From Natrialba sp. SSL1 (GTDB taxonomy: Archaea; Halobacteriota; Halobacteria; Halobacteriales; Natrialbaceae): DNA of 64,000 nt. The position numbers and the translations under genes are program-made. The stretch spans positions 1 to 64,000 of the forward strand of contig NZ_MASN01000041.1 of NCBI RefSeq assembly GCF_001861355.1, read 5' to 3'. The notes below the pieces were generated by a model. It worked only from the letters and a program-made list of their open reading frames with translations. It was not told the DNA's origin and ran no database searches. This document shows, one piece after another, positions 37,194 to 45,164 of the stretch. The stretch's first letter is position 1, and every line of letters begins with the position of its first letter.

Positions 37194-37748
37194 CTACTCG
37201 GCACCCTCCTGCAGCTGATAGTACGACACCGCAAGCGCCAACCGCCCATCGCGAACGTCGCCAGCCAGCAGGGATTCGAGTACCGTCTCGAAGGCAACGG
37301 GTTCGACGCGGATGCTCTCGTTGTGGTCGAGTTCCTGTTCAGCCGTTGGCTGACAGTCCTCGGCGACGAAGACGTGCAGGACGGAGTCGGCGATGCCGTT
37401 TGCGGGTTCGACGGTGACGAGTGGCTCCATGCGGTCGGCTTCGTAGCCGGTTTCCTCGCGGAGTTCCCGGCGGGCGGCGGCTTCGAGGTCGGTGTCGTCG
37501 GGTTCGGTACCGCCGACGGGGAGGCTACGATTGACGCGGGAGACGGCCTGTCGCCACTCGTCGATGCAGACGACGTCGCCGTCGGCTGTGAACGGGAGGA
37601 TGCAGACGCTTGGCGGTTCGGAGAGGTAATCGAAGTCGGTCTCGGTGCCGTCGGGCAGGCGAACGGACTCGTTAACGATATCGAAGCCCGGACAGGTGTA
37701 CGCTACCTCTCGGTCGGTGGTTTCCCAGGCGAGCGGATCGGTCGGCAT
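37194..37748 (-). CDS. NUDIX hydrolase (ADP-ribose pyrophosphatase type)
   Basis: 184 residues from ATG 37748 (MPTDPLAWETTDREVAYTCP); the frame to 37808 adds a doubtful leader. The NUDIX box spans about residues 95-117 with its core AARRELREETGY, preceded by the usual LPVGG. WRQAVSRVNRSLPVGG and the later ANGIADSVLHVFVAEDC resemble ADP-sugar pyrophosphatases, which hydrolyse ADP-ribose or related dinucleotides. It converges with the second Asp-rich gene. Confidence 0.9.
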   Translation of the reverse strand: MPTDPLAWETTDREVAYTCPGFDIVNESVRLPDGTETDFDYLSEPPSVCILPFTADGDVVCIDEWRQAVSRVNRSLPVGGTEPDDTDLEAAARRELREETGYEADRMEPLVTVEPANGIADSVLHVFVAEDCQPTAEQELDHNESIRVEPVAFETVLESLLAGDVRDGRLALAVSYYQLQEGAE

Positions 37749-37934
37749 ACCGACCGGTACGGCGCAGTCTGGCAAAAACGCGGCGTCACGGAGCGAGCGA
37801 TGAGGCACTCGAATCTATCGGGGGCTAAATCGGCGGACAGCAGGCTATGCAGTCCGTTCTCTGGCCTGCAGTGGTCGTACAGGCTCTATAACAAAGCCAC
37901 GAATGGATGAAGGTTGCAATTCAGAGGATGATCC

Positions 37935-38210
37935 ATGGATCAGTTAACCGGATTCCAGCGTGATTTGCTGTACGTAATCGCAGGGAAGGATCGACCGTCC
38001 GGCCAAGAGATTCTCGACGATATCAATCGGTATATCGACCAGCCGGTCACTCACGGACGGCTGTATCCGAATCTCGATACACTCGTCGAGAAAGAACTCG
38101 TCGAGAAGGGGCAACTCGACCGCCGGACGAACTACTACGCACTGACACCGAAAGGACGACGGATCTTACAACGCCGTCAGGAGTGGGTCAACCAGTACGT
38201 CGACGTCTAA
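37935..38210 (+). CDS. PadR-family winged-helix regulator
   Basis: 91 residues. LTGFQRDLLYVIAGKDRPSG, then LYPNLDTLVEKELVEKGQLD and NYYALTPKGRRIL are the PadR winged-helix landmarks. The C-terminal dimerisation helix is short, giving a minimal PadR like many in haloarchaea. A CTATAAC element about 50 bases upstream and a GAGG near the start give a normal expression signal. Its target is unknown; the 22-base tandem repeats just downstream (38281-38382) are a possible but untested site. Confidence 0.88.
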   Translation: MDQLTGFQRDLLYVIAGKDRPSGQEILDDINRYIDQPVTHGRLYPNLDTLVEKELVEKGQLDRRTNYYALTPKGRRILQRRQEWVNQYVDV

Positions 38211-38280
38211 GCACTCCTGACGAGTTTCGTGCGACTTCTCGCATACGGATACTGCTGCCACTCACTGTGTAGACGTACCA

Positions 38281-38382
38281 CTGTCGCCGTTCAGACATCA
38301 CACTGTCACCGTTCTGCCTCGTCGCTGTCACCGTTCTGCCCTATCGCTGTCACCGTTCTGCCCTATCGCTGGCACCGTTCGG
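38281..38382. repeat. 22-base tandem repeats downstream of the PadR gene
   Basis: Units start at 38281 (diverged), 38303, 38325, 38347 and 38369 (partial). The consensus is CTGTCACCGTTCTGCCCTAT plus CG. Units 3 and 4 are identical. The period is not a multiple of three and no gene covers it. Confidence 0.75.
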
Positions 38383-38471
38383 ATACACCGCAGTCTGTCG
38401 CGTCGAATCTGTGACCTGCACCCCTCTCCCCGTACCTACTTGTGCGTCTGGCCCACTCGTTAAACCGCTCA

Positions 38472-39398
38472 ATGACGGACCAGAGCCGTGACGTACTCTC
38501 CCGGTGGCTACTCCTGACAGGGAACCGTCTCCTCGTCGCCGTCGTCGTGCTGGCTCTCCTCTCGATAATCGCCGGCATCGCCGGATTTGGACCCGTTCGG
38601 GAGAACCACTCGCCGCTGTACTACCTGCTCGGCAGTCTGGTCGCCGGCAACATCACGCTTATCACCGTCGTCGTCTCGATCAACCAACTTGTCATCTCGC
38701 GTGACTTCGGCACACCGGGCGAACTCCAGCGCGAAATCCGCGAGACACTTGCCTTCCACCGCAGCGCGACGAACGGCTCGGCCGCTTCGCTCACACCCGC
38801 CGGCTTCCTCCGAGCGGCGATCGCTGACCTCGATAGGACGACCGCGGAACTCGGCACCGACGCACCCGAGGAGACACCGCTTCAGGAGTCATTACTCGCC
38901 GTTCGGGAACGCCTACAGGCACACACCGACCGTGTTTCAGCACGTCTCGGCTCCGATGACGACAGTCTCCGCACCGTCGTCCTCGCCATCTACCCCGTCC
39001 GCTATCTCGACTATGTACAGGACCTCTACTCAATTCAGGCGACCCATACTGCGAGGAGTTCCGCTCACACCGACGACCGACTTGCCCAGACCGTGGTTGC
39101 ACTCGAGTCCCTCGACATCGCGCGGTACTACTTTCTCTCGATGTACATTCAGCAGGAACTCTCGCGGCTGTCGCGGCTGCTGGTCTATGCGGGGCTGCCG
39201 GCGATTGCGCTGGCTGGCGGTTCGCTCGTTCATCTCAGCGGGTACGATGGTGGTGCAACGCTCTCTGGAGCGTCGACGACGATCGTGACGGCAACGCTGC
39301 TGTTCGGTCTGTTCCCGATTGCGTTGCTCGCGGCTGCCGTGCTTCGGATTTCGACGATCGCACAGTCGATTTCGATTACGCCGTTCGATCCGAACTGA
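38472..39398 (+). CDS. Haloarchaeal integral membrane protein of unknown function
   Basis: 308 residues from ATG 38472 (MTDQSRDVLSRWLLLTGNRL). Two hydrophobic helices near the N-terminus (LLVAVVVLALLSIIAGIAGF and YYLLGSLVAGNITLITVVVS) are followed by a helical soluble middle (DFGTPGELQREIRETLAFHR, RYLDYVQDLYSIQATH), and two more near the C-terminus (LLVYAGLPAIALAGGSLVHL and TATLLFGLFPIALLAAAVLR). The arrangement recalls bestrophin-like or stress-related membrane proteins only in outline. I do not recognise the family. The 22-base tandem repeats lie upstream. Confidence 0.8.
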   Translation: MTDQSRDVLSRWLLLTGNRLLVAVVVLALLSIIAGIAGFGPVRENHSPLYYLLGSLVAGNITLITVVVSINQLVISRDFGTPGELQREIRETLAFHRSATNGSAASLTPAGFLRAAIADLDRTTAELGTDAPEETPLQESLLAVRERLQAHTDRVSARLGSDDDSLRTVVLAIYPVRYLDYVQDLYSIQATHTARSSAHTDDRLAQTVVALESLDIARYYFLSMYIQQELSRLSRLLVYAGLPAIALAGGSLVHLSGYDGGATLSGASTTIVTATLLFGLFPIALLAAAVLRISTIAQSISITPFDPN

Positions 39399-39479
39399 GA
39401 AAGTGACTGCCGGACTGTGATGCGCGTCTGCGGTCGGTGCTGGTCAGTTCCCGTTTTCGTTTTCGTCTCCGTCTCCGTC

Positions 39480-39803
39480 TCAGTCTTCGTCTTCGCCGTT
39501 TTCGCCACCGTTGTCTGCTGTGTCTTCGTCCTCGTCGCCCTCGTCTTCGTCCGCACCGTTCTCATCCGCTCCATTCTCGTCGTCCGTCACATCGGTTCCG
39601 GCCTCTTCGTCTCCGTCCTCATCCTCGTCGTCTTCGTCTTCGTCTTCGATATCCTGCCCGTTTCCAGTCCCCTCTTCAGCTTCTGGTTCGCCATCCTCGT
39701 CTTCCGGTGCAGTGTCCCCACAGCCCGCGATGAGCATCGCCGAAATCGTCGCGCCAGCCGTTCCGAGTAGCCGCCGCCGCGTTTGGTCACGTTTGGTTGT
39801 CAT
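39480..39803 (-). CDS. Small Tat lipoprotein with Asp/Glu-rich tail
   Basis: 107 residues. KRDQTRRRLLGTAGATISAM followed by LIAGCGD gives an Arg-rich signal and lipobox, so the mature protein is about 80 residues on a lipid anchor. The rest is almost entirely Asp, Glu, Gly and Asn (DENGADENGADEDEGDED) and should be disordered. The NGAD units echo the NGVDD repeats of the Asp-rich proteins at 32.4-36.9 kb. It may be a surface cation-binding or spacer protein. Confidence 0.65.
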   Translation of the reverse strand: MTTKRDQTRRRLLGTAGATISAMLIAGCGDTAPEDEDGEPEAEEGTGNGQDIEDEDEDDEDEDGDEEAGTDVTDDENGADENGADEDEGDEDEDTADNGGENGEDED

Positions 39804-40021
39804 ACTTCCGTTTCCCTACGGACGCGAATAAGCGCTGAGCCGACACCTGCGTGCACGTTCCACACCGTGCCGGTCTCTGTACTGTGCCTCTGTCACTGTC
39901 CGAATACAATACTCATCGCTCGTAGCCGTTCCCATCACAGCAATGACCAGATCGGCAGTCCTCTCGCCACACGCGCCGCTCCGACGCCCGAACTTATGTC
40001 GAATCCGCTCAATTAGCGCGT

Positions 40022-40315
40022 ATGGAACTCACACTCCGCTTCTTTGCGACGTACCGCGAGGCAGTCGGCGAGAAAGAACGCAACCGAACCGTCGACGACG
40101 ACGCAACCGTCGGCGACGTCCTCGCCGACCTCGAGTCACAGTACGACGGCCTCGACGGACAGCTACTCGAGTCCGGTGCGATTCGCCCGCAGTTGAGCGT
40201 GCTCAAGAACGGACGGGACGTGACGCACATGGCGGGTGCGGAGACGGAACTCGAAGACGGCGACGTTGTGTCTGTGTTCCCGCCGGTTGCGGGCGGTGGA
40301 CGGCCGCAGTTGTGA
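40022..40315 (+). CDS. MoaD/SAMP-type ubiquitin-like protein with extended C-terminus
   Basis: 97 residues. MELTLRFFATYREAVGEKER opens a beta-grasp fold; VSVFPPVAGG is the SAMP/MoaD tail. In haloarchaeal SAMP proteins the di-glycine is the last residue pair and is adenylated by the E1-like UbaA for protein modification or sulfur transfer. Here the frame continues with GRPQL after AGG, so the GG is internal. The start has a TATA-less upstream but a good position. Either it must be processed first or it does not conjugate. The molybdo/tungstopterin link suits the AOR gene at 45-47 kb. Confidence 0.88.
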   Translation: MELTLRFFATYREAVGEKERNRTVDDDATVGDVLADLESQYDGLDGQLLESGAIRPQLSVLKNGRDVTHMAGAETELEDGDVVSVFPPVAGGGRPQL

Positions 40316-40473
40316 GCAGCGCCAAGTCGTGTTGCTGGCGGTGAGTCAGTGGGTCGACCACAGCAATTTCTTGCAGCCTGTTTTCAATGCCCGAATGGAT
40401 ACGGCCGCGCCGGCCGGCGATTCCGAGAACGCTTTACGCATCGGTCCGCCGAGAGATAGCGAAGAGTGATCGA

Positions 40474-41433
40474 ATGGAGAGGAACCCAGAGACCGACGTG
40501 TATCCCACGCAGGAGCGATCTGACCGAGAAATCGAGGATGGGACAGCGGGTGCGGACGAGTCGGAGACCGTAACTGGAACGGAGTCGGCGGCAGAGTCTG
40601 GTACCAGGGTGTCCGAACTGGAGTACGACTCCGACTCTGACCCCGACTCTGGTTCTGACTCGGACTTGAACCCTGGTGCTGACTCTGACCCCGATTCGAG
40701 CCCCGGCGCTCCCTCCGACACGGGCCAGAATCCGTCCCCGGATCCCGAAACCGTCACGTTCGGTTGGGAAGGCGTTCGAACCGGCTTTCTCACCTGTCTC
40801 CCCGTCGCACTCGGCGTCGGTGGCTACGGCATCGCCTTCGGCGTACTCGCCAACCAGGCCGGCCTGAGCGTCGCCGAGGCCGCGCTGATGAGCGCGACCG
40901 TCGTTGCTGGGGCCTCACAGATCGTCGCCGTCGAACTCTGGGCTGATCCGATTCCGATCGCTGCGGTGCTCGTCACGACGTTCGCGATCAATCTCCGATA
41001 CTCGCTGATGGGCGCAGCGCTCCAGCCGTGGTTCAAACACCTCTCGCCGGCGAAGGTGTATGGGAGTCTCTTCGTCATGGCCGACGAGAACTGGGCGCTG
41101 ACGATGCGAAACCTCCGATCGGGAGCCGGCTACGGCGCGTTCTTGCTCGGCAGCGGCTTCGCCGTCTGGCTCTTCTGGGTCGGCGCGACCGTCATCGGTG
41201 CCGTCGCCGGCGGTGTCGTCGGCGATCCGACCGAGTACGGCTTCGACTTCATTCTCGCAGCCGTTTTCCTCGCGCTTGCCGCCGAACTCTGGGAGGGAAA
41301 ATCCTCGCTCGTCCCGTGGACCGTCGCGCTCGCAGTCGCTATCGTCGCCGCAGAACTCGTCCCGGGTCGGTGGTACATTCTACTCGGCGGCCTCGCAGCG
41401 GCCGCTGTCGAGGTGGTCCGTTATGATCAGTGA
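40474..41433 (+). CDS. azlC: AzlC-family branched-chain amino acid exporter subunit
   Basis: 319 residues from ATG 40474 (MERNPETDVYPTQERSDREI). The first 95 residues are a low-complexity acidic leader (DSDSDPDSGSDSDLNPGADS) not normal for AzlC. Then GFLTCLPVALGVGGYGIAFG, AALMSATVVAGASQIVAVEL, TTFAINLRYSLMGAALQPWF and KVYGSLFVMADENWALTMRN are the family segments, with about six membrane helices. With AzlD it forms a two-component exporter of branched-chain amino acids or their analogues. It overlaps azlD by 11 bases. Confidence 0.9.
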   Translation: MERNPETDVYPTQERSDREIEDGTAGADESETVTGTESAAESGTRVSELEYDSDSDPDSGSDSDLNPGADSDPDSSPGAPSDTGQNPSPDPETVTFGWEGVRTGFLTCLPVALGVGGYGIAFGVLANQAGLSVAEAALMSATVVAGASQIVAVELWADPIPIAAVLVTTFAINLRYSLMGAALQPWFKHLSPAKVYGSLFVMADENWALTMRNLRSGAGYGAFLLGSGFAVWLFWVGATVIGAVAGGVVGDPTEYGFDFILAAVFLALAAELWEGKSSLVPWTVALAVAIVAAELVPGRWYILLGGLAAAAVEVVRYDQ

Positions 41434-41740
41434 CGCGCTGTCGCTCGACCCGCTCGTCGTCGGTGTCGTTCTCGCGATGGCCGCCGTCACGGTTCTCACG
41501 AAGGTCGGCGGCATCTGGATCGTCCGCCGCTTCGAACTCAGCGAGCGACTCGAGGCCGGCCTGAACGTCCTCCCGGGTGCGATCGTGATCGCCGTGCTCG
41601 GTCCGGAACTCGTGAACGGCGGGCCGGCAGAGTGGGGCGCTGCAGCCGTTGTCCTGGTCGTCATGTGGCGTACCGAGAGCATTTTGCTCGCGCTCTGTGC
41701 GGGTGTGCTCTCGGTCGTGGGATTCAGAGCGTTACTCTAG
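41423..41740 (+). CDS. azlD: AzlD-family transporter subunit
   Basis: 105 residues from ATG 41423, which lies inside the end of azlC. Four hydrophobic helices: DPLVVGVVLAMAAVTVLTKV, LNVLPGAIVIAVLGPELVNG, GAAAVVLVVMWRTESILLAL and LCAGVLSVVGFRALL. The short four-helix size and the 11-base overlap with azlC are typical of AzlD. It acts only together with AzlC. Confidence 0.9.
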   Translation: MISDALSLDPLVVGVVLAMAAVTVLTKVGGIWIVRRFELSERLEAGLNVLPGAIVIAVLGPELVNGGPAEWGAAAVVLVVMWRTESILLALCAGVLSVVGFRALL

Positions 41741-41806
41741 TGCGACAGCGGCGTGGACAGCGGATCGCCGACGCGCCTTTATCATCTCTGCGAATAAATG
41801 ATCCGT

Positions 41807-42178
41807 ATGACCCGCCGTATCGAACGCTCCTTTCGGGGAATCTCCGAGCGGCTCGCGATTCGGTACCTGACAAACCTCGGCGGCGAGCGCGTTGAGTCGG
41901 CAGCCGAGCACATATCCGCATCTGATTCCAACGGTGTGGACACCGGTTACGAACACGACGACCATGACGACCACCACGACCACGATACACCCAGCGACGG
42001 CACACCGCCAACCGTCGTGGGTGACACCTGGCAAGCGACACTCTCCTCAGAGTCCGTCCAGATCGGGCCGACGCTCACGCTAACCGAGGTCACCGTCGTC
42101 TTCGAAGGCCAGGAATCTGCCCCACTCGAGACGCTCGTCGAAGACTTCGCTCAGAAAGCCATGCGGGCGGGGGGATAG
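41807..42178 (+). CDS. Unrecognised protein with His/Asp-rich segment
   Basis: 123 residues from ATG 41807 (MTRRIERSFRGISERLAIRY); an ATG at 41798 is an alternative. The middle has EHDDHDDHHDHDTPSDG, a possible metal-binding stretch. The C-terminal part (GDTWQATLSSESVQIGPTLT, LTEVTVVFEGQESAPLETLV) looks like a small beta domain ending in a helix. Its stop codon abuts the next start with no gap, so the two are coupled. I do not recognise a family. Confidence 0.65.
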   Translation: MTRRIERSFRGISERLAIRYLTNLGGERVESAAEHISASDSNGVDTGYEHDDHDDHHDHDTPSDGTPPTVVGDTWQATLSSESVQIGPTLTLTEVTVVFEGQESAPLETLVEDFAQKAMRAGG

Positions 42179-42541
42179 ATGACCGAACCCGGCGATCCAA
42201 TAGAGGGGCAGATCCTCCTGCTCACGGCCGCCAAAGCGAGCGTCCCGCCGGAGCGCCTGCCCGACCTCGTCGATCGGGCGCAGACACTCCTTGCACCCCG
42301 GCGTGACCGCTACCGCCGCGAGTTCGAGCGCGTCTACACCGATGCCGACCGCGAGGTGTTCCTCGTCGACTGGGGTCACTGGGACGACCTCGGCGAGGAA
42401 CTCGAGTTGACCGAGCGGGAGACGGCAGCGGTACGGCGGGCACACGAGGAACAGGTGCGTCGAATCGGCCGTCGACAGGACCGTGAGGGGGAGTTCGAGA
42501 CGGCGTTCGAGATTCGGGAGCCGGTGCTTATTGCGCGGTGA
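42179..42541 (+). CDS. Conserved haloarchaeal hypothetical protein
   Basis: 120 residues, starting directly after the TAG of the upstream gene. MTEPGDPIEGQILLLTAAKA, PERLPDLVDRAQTLLAPRRD, then YRREFERVYTDADREVFLVD followed by WGHWDDLGEELELTERETAA. It is mainly helical, charged, without Cys or membrane segments. It resembles a haloarchaeal domain of unknown function. The frame of a GTG at 42538 overlaps its stop codon (GTGA) and may be the start of a decayed third gene. Confidence 0.7.
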   Translation: MTEPGDPIEGQILLLTAAKASVPPERLPDLVDRAQTLLAPRRDRYRREFERVYTDADREVFLVDWGHWDDLGEELELTERETAAVRRAHEEQVRRIGRRQDREGEFETAFEIREPVLIAR

Positions 42542-42662
42542 CTGGTTCTGGTCCCGTTTCGCTCTTCGACGAATTTGCTGGCGACGACAGGGACGGGCCG
42601 CCGCCAGTTGAATCGGGTCGCACTCGAGTTGCCTTACTCGCGAAACGCATCACCGTGTCGAC

Positions 42663-43067
42663 TCAGTCGGCACCGGCCGCCGCTGCCTCTTGTTCCTTGA
42701 GATGGTCAACGATTTCGTCGGTCTCGGCGACGAACTCGTCCATGTCGACCTCGTTGCCGTGCAGGGTCGTCGAGAAGTACCGGGTCGAACTGGCGAGTGA
42801 GACTGCCTCCTCGAGTTCGGCCTCGCTCACGTCGGCCAGCCGGGCTTCCTCGCGGTGGAAGTGTTCGCAGTACGGACACGCGATGGCGGCGGCGACGCCG
42901 ACGCCGATAAGGCCCTTTTCGCGCGCCGAGAGCTCTGTTTCGCCGAGGGTAAGGTCTCGAAAGAGTCCCCAGCTGTGGTCGCCTGCGGGGGCTGCGATGT
43001 GTTCCATCCAGCTCGGTACCTGGCCGAGTGTCTGTTCGATTTCTTCCTGGGTGTCTGGTGTTGTCAT
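42663..43067 (-). CDS. Carboxymuconolactone decarboxylase / AhpD-like protein
   Basis: 134 residues from ATG 43067, with GGAGG eight bases upstream; the frame extends to 43115. The AhpD-like fold is shown by ELSAREKGLIGVGVAAAIAC followed by PYCEHFHREEARLADVSEAE, giving a C-x2-C redox pair plus a His three residues on, as in AhpD peroxidase partners. SLASSTRYFSTTLHGNEVDM ends the helix bundle. A peroxidase or disulfide-reductase role is likely; no AhpC gene is in view. Confidence 0.85.
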   Translation of the reverse strand: MTTPDTQEEIEQTLGQVPSWMEHIAAPAGDHSWGLFRDLTLGETELSAREKGLIGVGVAAAIACPYCEHFHREEARLADVSEAELEEAVSLASSTRYFSTTLHGNEVDMDEFVAETDEIVDHLKEQEAAAAGAD

Positions 43068-43215
43068 GGTCGCGACCTCCATTGAAGCGTACAGGTTCCT
43101 ATCGTAGATAGGCATCCGTTAGAAGTAATGCAGTGGCTGCCCGGCGTGCATGGGATGCACTCGAGCCGCTTGGTGCGTTCGGGTCACTGTCTGCGAGTCG
43201 ATGGAGGGGTCGTAG

Positions 43216-43884
43216 CTACTGTTCCCGTCGGTGCTGGTCCGGCCGTTGTTGTTGTTCCGACCGTCGCTGCTCGCCCGCCGACGCGATCCACTCCGGCACC
43301 ATCGCGACGACGGGCGCTGGGAGCCGCTCTAGCAGCCACTCACCCAGTCGAGCCAGCGGGTGCCTGAGTGCGGCGTACCCGATCGAAACCAGGAGCAACA
43401 TCACAACCGCCGTCTCGATCGTGGCGTTCGCGTCGAAGACGAACAGGGCGGGAAACGCGAGCATCGCCGCCAGTGCGAGATCCGACGGCGCGCCGTCGTA
43501 GCGAATCCAGCGCCGCGGCGCGAGCCACCGGCCGTGATAGTGGCTGTAGACCGCCCGGTCCGAGGTGCCGAGCCAGGGTTTGAACTCGAGTCCGCAGCCG
43601 AAGAGATCCATGACAGAGTGCAGGCCGGCGGCGACGAGGAAGATGGCGAGCGCGACGGTAAGGTCACTCGGTGCGAGAACGGCGGCGAGCGACGCGGGTA
43701 TGGCGAGCACCCAGTAGTAGACGGGAAAATGAAGCGTGCGACGATGGCCTGCGACGAGGTCGACATCGGGAAAGAGGCCGCCGAGAATCGCAGCGACGGC
43801 GGCGACGGTGCCGAAGGCGGGGGAGACGGTCGCGATGGCGGCGGCGAGCGCGAGCCCGGCGAGGGCGTGGGTCGTGGCCATCAT
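43216..43884 (-). CDS. YdjM-like (DUF457) membrane-bound metal-dependent hydrolase
   Basis: 222 residues; start at ATG 43884 or the adjacent ATG 43881. ATTHALAGLALAAAIATVSP opens the family, with a His and GGLFPDVDLVAGHRRTLHFP giving the DxD and His metal ligands, then LHSVMDLFGCGLEF. Several hydrophobic helices span the rest (ALAIFLVAAGLHSVMD, VVMLLLVSIGYAALRH). The C-terminal tail is Gln/Arg-rich. Bacterial YdjM is LexA-regulated; the archaeal function is unknown. Confidence 0.85.
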   Translation of the reverse strand: MMATTHALAGLALAAAIATVSPAFGTVAAVAAILGGLFPDVDLVAGHRRTLHFPVYYWVLAIPASLAAVLAPSDLTVALAIFLVAAGLHSVMDLFGCGLEFKPWLGTSDRAVYSHYHGRWLAPRRWIRYDGAPSDLALAAMLAFPALFVFDANATIETAVVMLLLVSIGYAALRHPLARLGEWLLERLPAPVVAMVPEWIASAGEQRRSEQQQRPDQHRREQ

Positions 43885-44020
43885 CGTGCGTCTATCCGTG
43901 ATTGGGATGGGGCTGGTATAGCAGCATCGGGTCTGAAGTGGTCGGAACCTGGGCGGGTATGCGTCGACTCGTTTCCCATTCGACCCTCGACATTCCCGAC
44001 ATTTCCGACACTCCCGCCAC

Positions 44021-45085
44021 TCACGAAAGGGCCGCGATCAGCGGGAGCGCGATACCGGTGAGCGTGAGCACGAGCCCGATGCCAGCGAGTGCGACGCCGC
44101 GGGTGTACTGCGTTCGCGAGGCCGCCGATTCGCTTCCTGTTGTGAGCAGGTACTGTTCCTGTTCCCGTTTTCGTTCTCGGTCCCCGGTTTCCGGTCCCCC
44201 CACGACGATATCTATCGTCTCTCCCCACTCGTCGGGCCGGTCAATAATTCGTCCACCGAAGACGTGCACGTCGTCGCCGGGCTCGAGTCGCCGGTACTGC
44301 AGTCGATACCGAGTATCCGACCCGGCTGACGGGTGATGGCGTCGCTGGTGGTCACTCCGGTGTGCGCGCCAACTGCGGGTGCTCTCCGTTGTCTCTGACT
44401 CGCCGGACTCGAGTAGCGCCTGCAGTTCGGGTCCAGAATCGTGGCCGACGAGGGTGGTGTCGAAGTCGGGGTCGCCGTGCGTCGTCTCCACGGTCTCCCA
44501 CTCGTCGAACTCGGTCGTCGCGCCGGTCGGGTCGACCTTGGCATGAACGGGGCCGTCGACGACGAACGGGCGTGCGTACTCGCCGTCCTCGCTCTGGCCG
44601 ATCGTCACCCATCGCCCGCCGCGCCGGTCGTCCGACTGGCTGGCTTCGTAGCGCTGGATTCGGACCGAGGCACACAGCGCCGGCGTGACTGGGGTTTCTG
44701 GGTCCTGATTCTGGACTTGGTCCTGGTCCGGCTGTGACGACCGCTGAGTGCTGGAGCGCGGCGGCTGCTGGGTCAACGGCTGTGACGATTGCTGGGACGA
44801 AAGTTGTGACGGCTGTTGGGAGGGTGACTCGAGTACCGTGTCATCTGTCTCGGTCTCGGTCTCGGTCCCGGTCCCAGTCTCGATTCCGGCCCTATTCCCG
44901 CCCACGCTCTCTTCGAGCGGTCGTGCAGTACCCACGAGTTCTACCGGTTTTGCTGCGCTCGAGAGGGTTTTCGGTGTGAGCGGATCGCCAGTCGTGATTC
45001 GGTAGGCTCGTCGCAGGTAGCGACTCCCGTGGAGGACCAGTACGAGGCCAATCGTTGCAAGGGCGAGACCAAGCAGGAGGGGCAT
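44021..45085 (-). CDS. GIDE-like two-helix membrane protein
   Basis: 354 residues. An N-terminal helix (LLLGLALATIGLVLVLHGSR) and a C-terminal helix (VALAGIGLVLTLTGIALPLI) enclose a soluble region with PVELVGTARPLEESVG, the SVRIQRYEASQSDDRRGGRW segment, FVVDGPVHAKVDPTGA and YRLQYRRLEPGDDVHVFGGR. These match the GIDE domain seen next to RING in mitochondrial MUL1-type E3 ligases and alone in many prokaryotic proteins. A Gln/Ser/Thr-rich insert (SPSQQPSQLSSQQSSQP) lies at about 90-140. There is no RING, so ligase activity is not expected. Confidence 0.75.
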   Translation of the reverse strand: MPLLLGLALATIGLVLVLHGSRYLRRAYRITTGDPLTPKTLSSAAKPVELVGTARPLEESVGGNRAGIETGTGTETETETDDTVLESPSQQPSQLSSQQSSQPLTQQPPRSSTQRSSQPDQDQVQNQDPETPVTPALCASVRIQRYEASQSDDRRGGRWVTIGQSEDGEYARPFVVDGPVHAKVDPTGATTEFDEWETVETTHGDPDFDTTLVGHDSGPELQALLESGESETTESTRSWRAHRSDHQRRHHPSAGSDTRYRLQYRRLEPGDDVHVFGGRIIDRPDEWGETIDIVVGGPETGDRERKREQEQYLLTTGSESAASRTQYTRGVALAGIGLVLTLTGIALPLIAALS

Positions 45086-45164
45086 GCGTGGCTGGTATGG
45101 ACGCGAGTTACAAAATAGTGGGTTTCACTGTCACGGGACGGTCGTCAAGGAGCACGACCCGTGG

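Noticed and set aside
38281-38382. CRISPR array reading of the 22-base repeats
   Set aside because: Units are contiguous with no spacers, and no cas genes are present.
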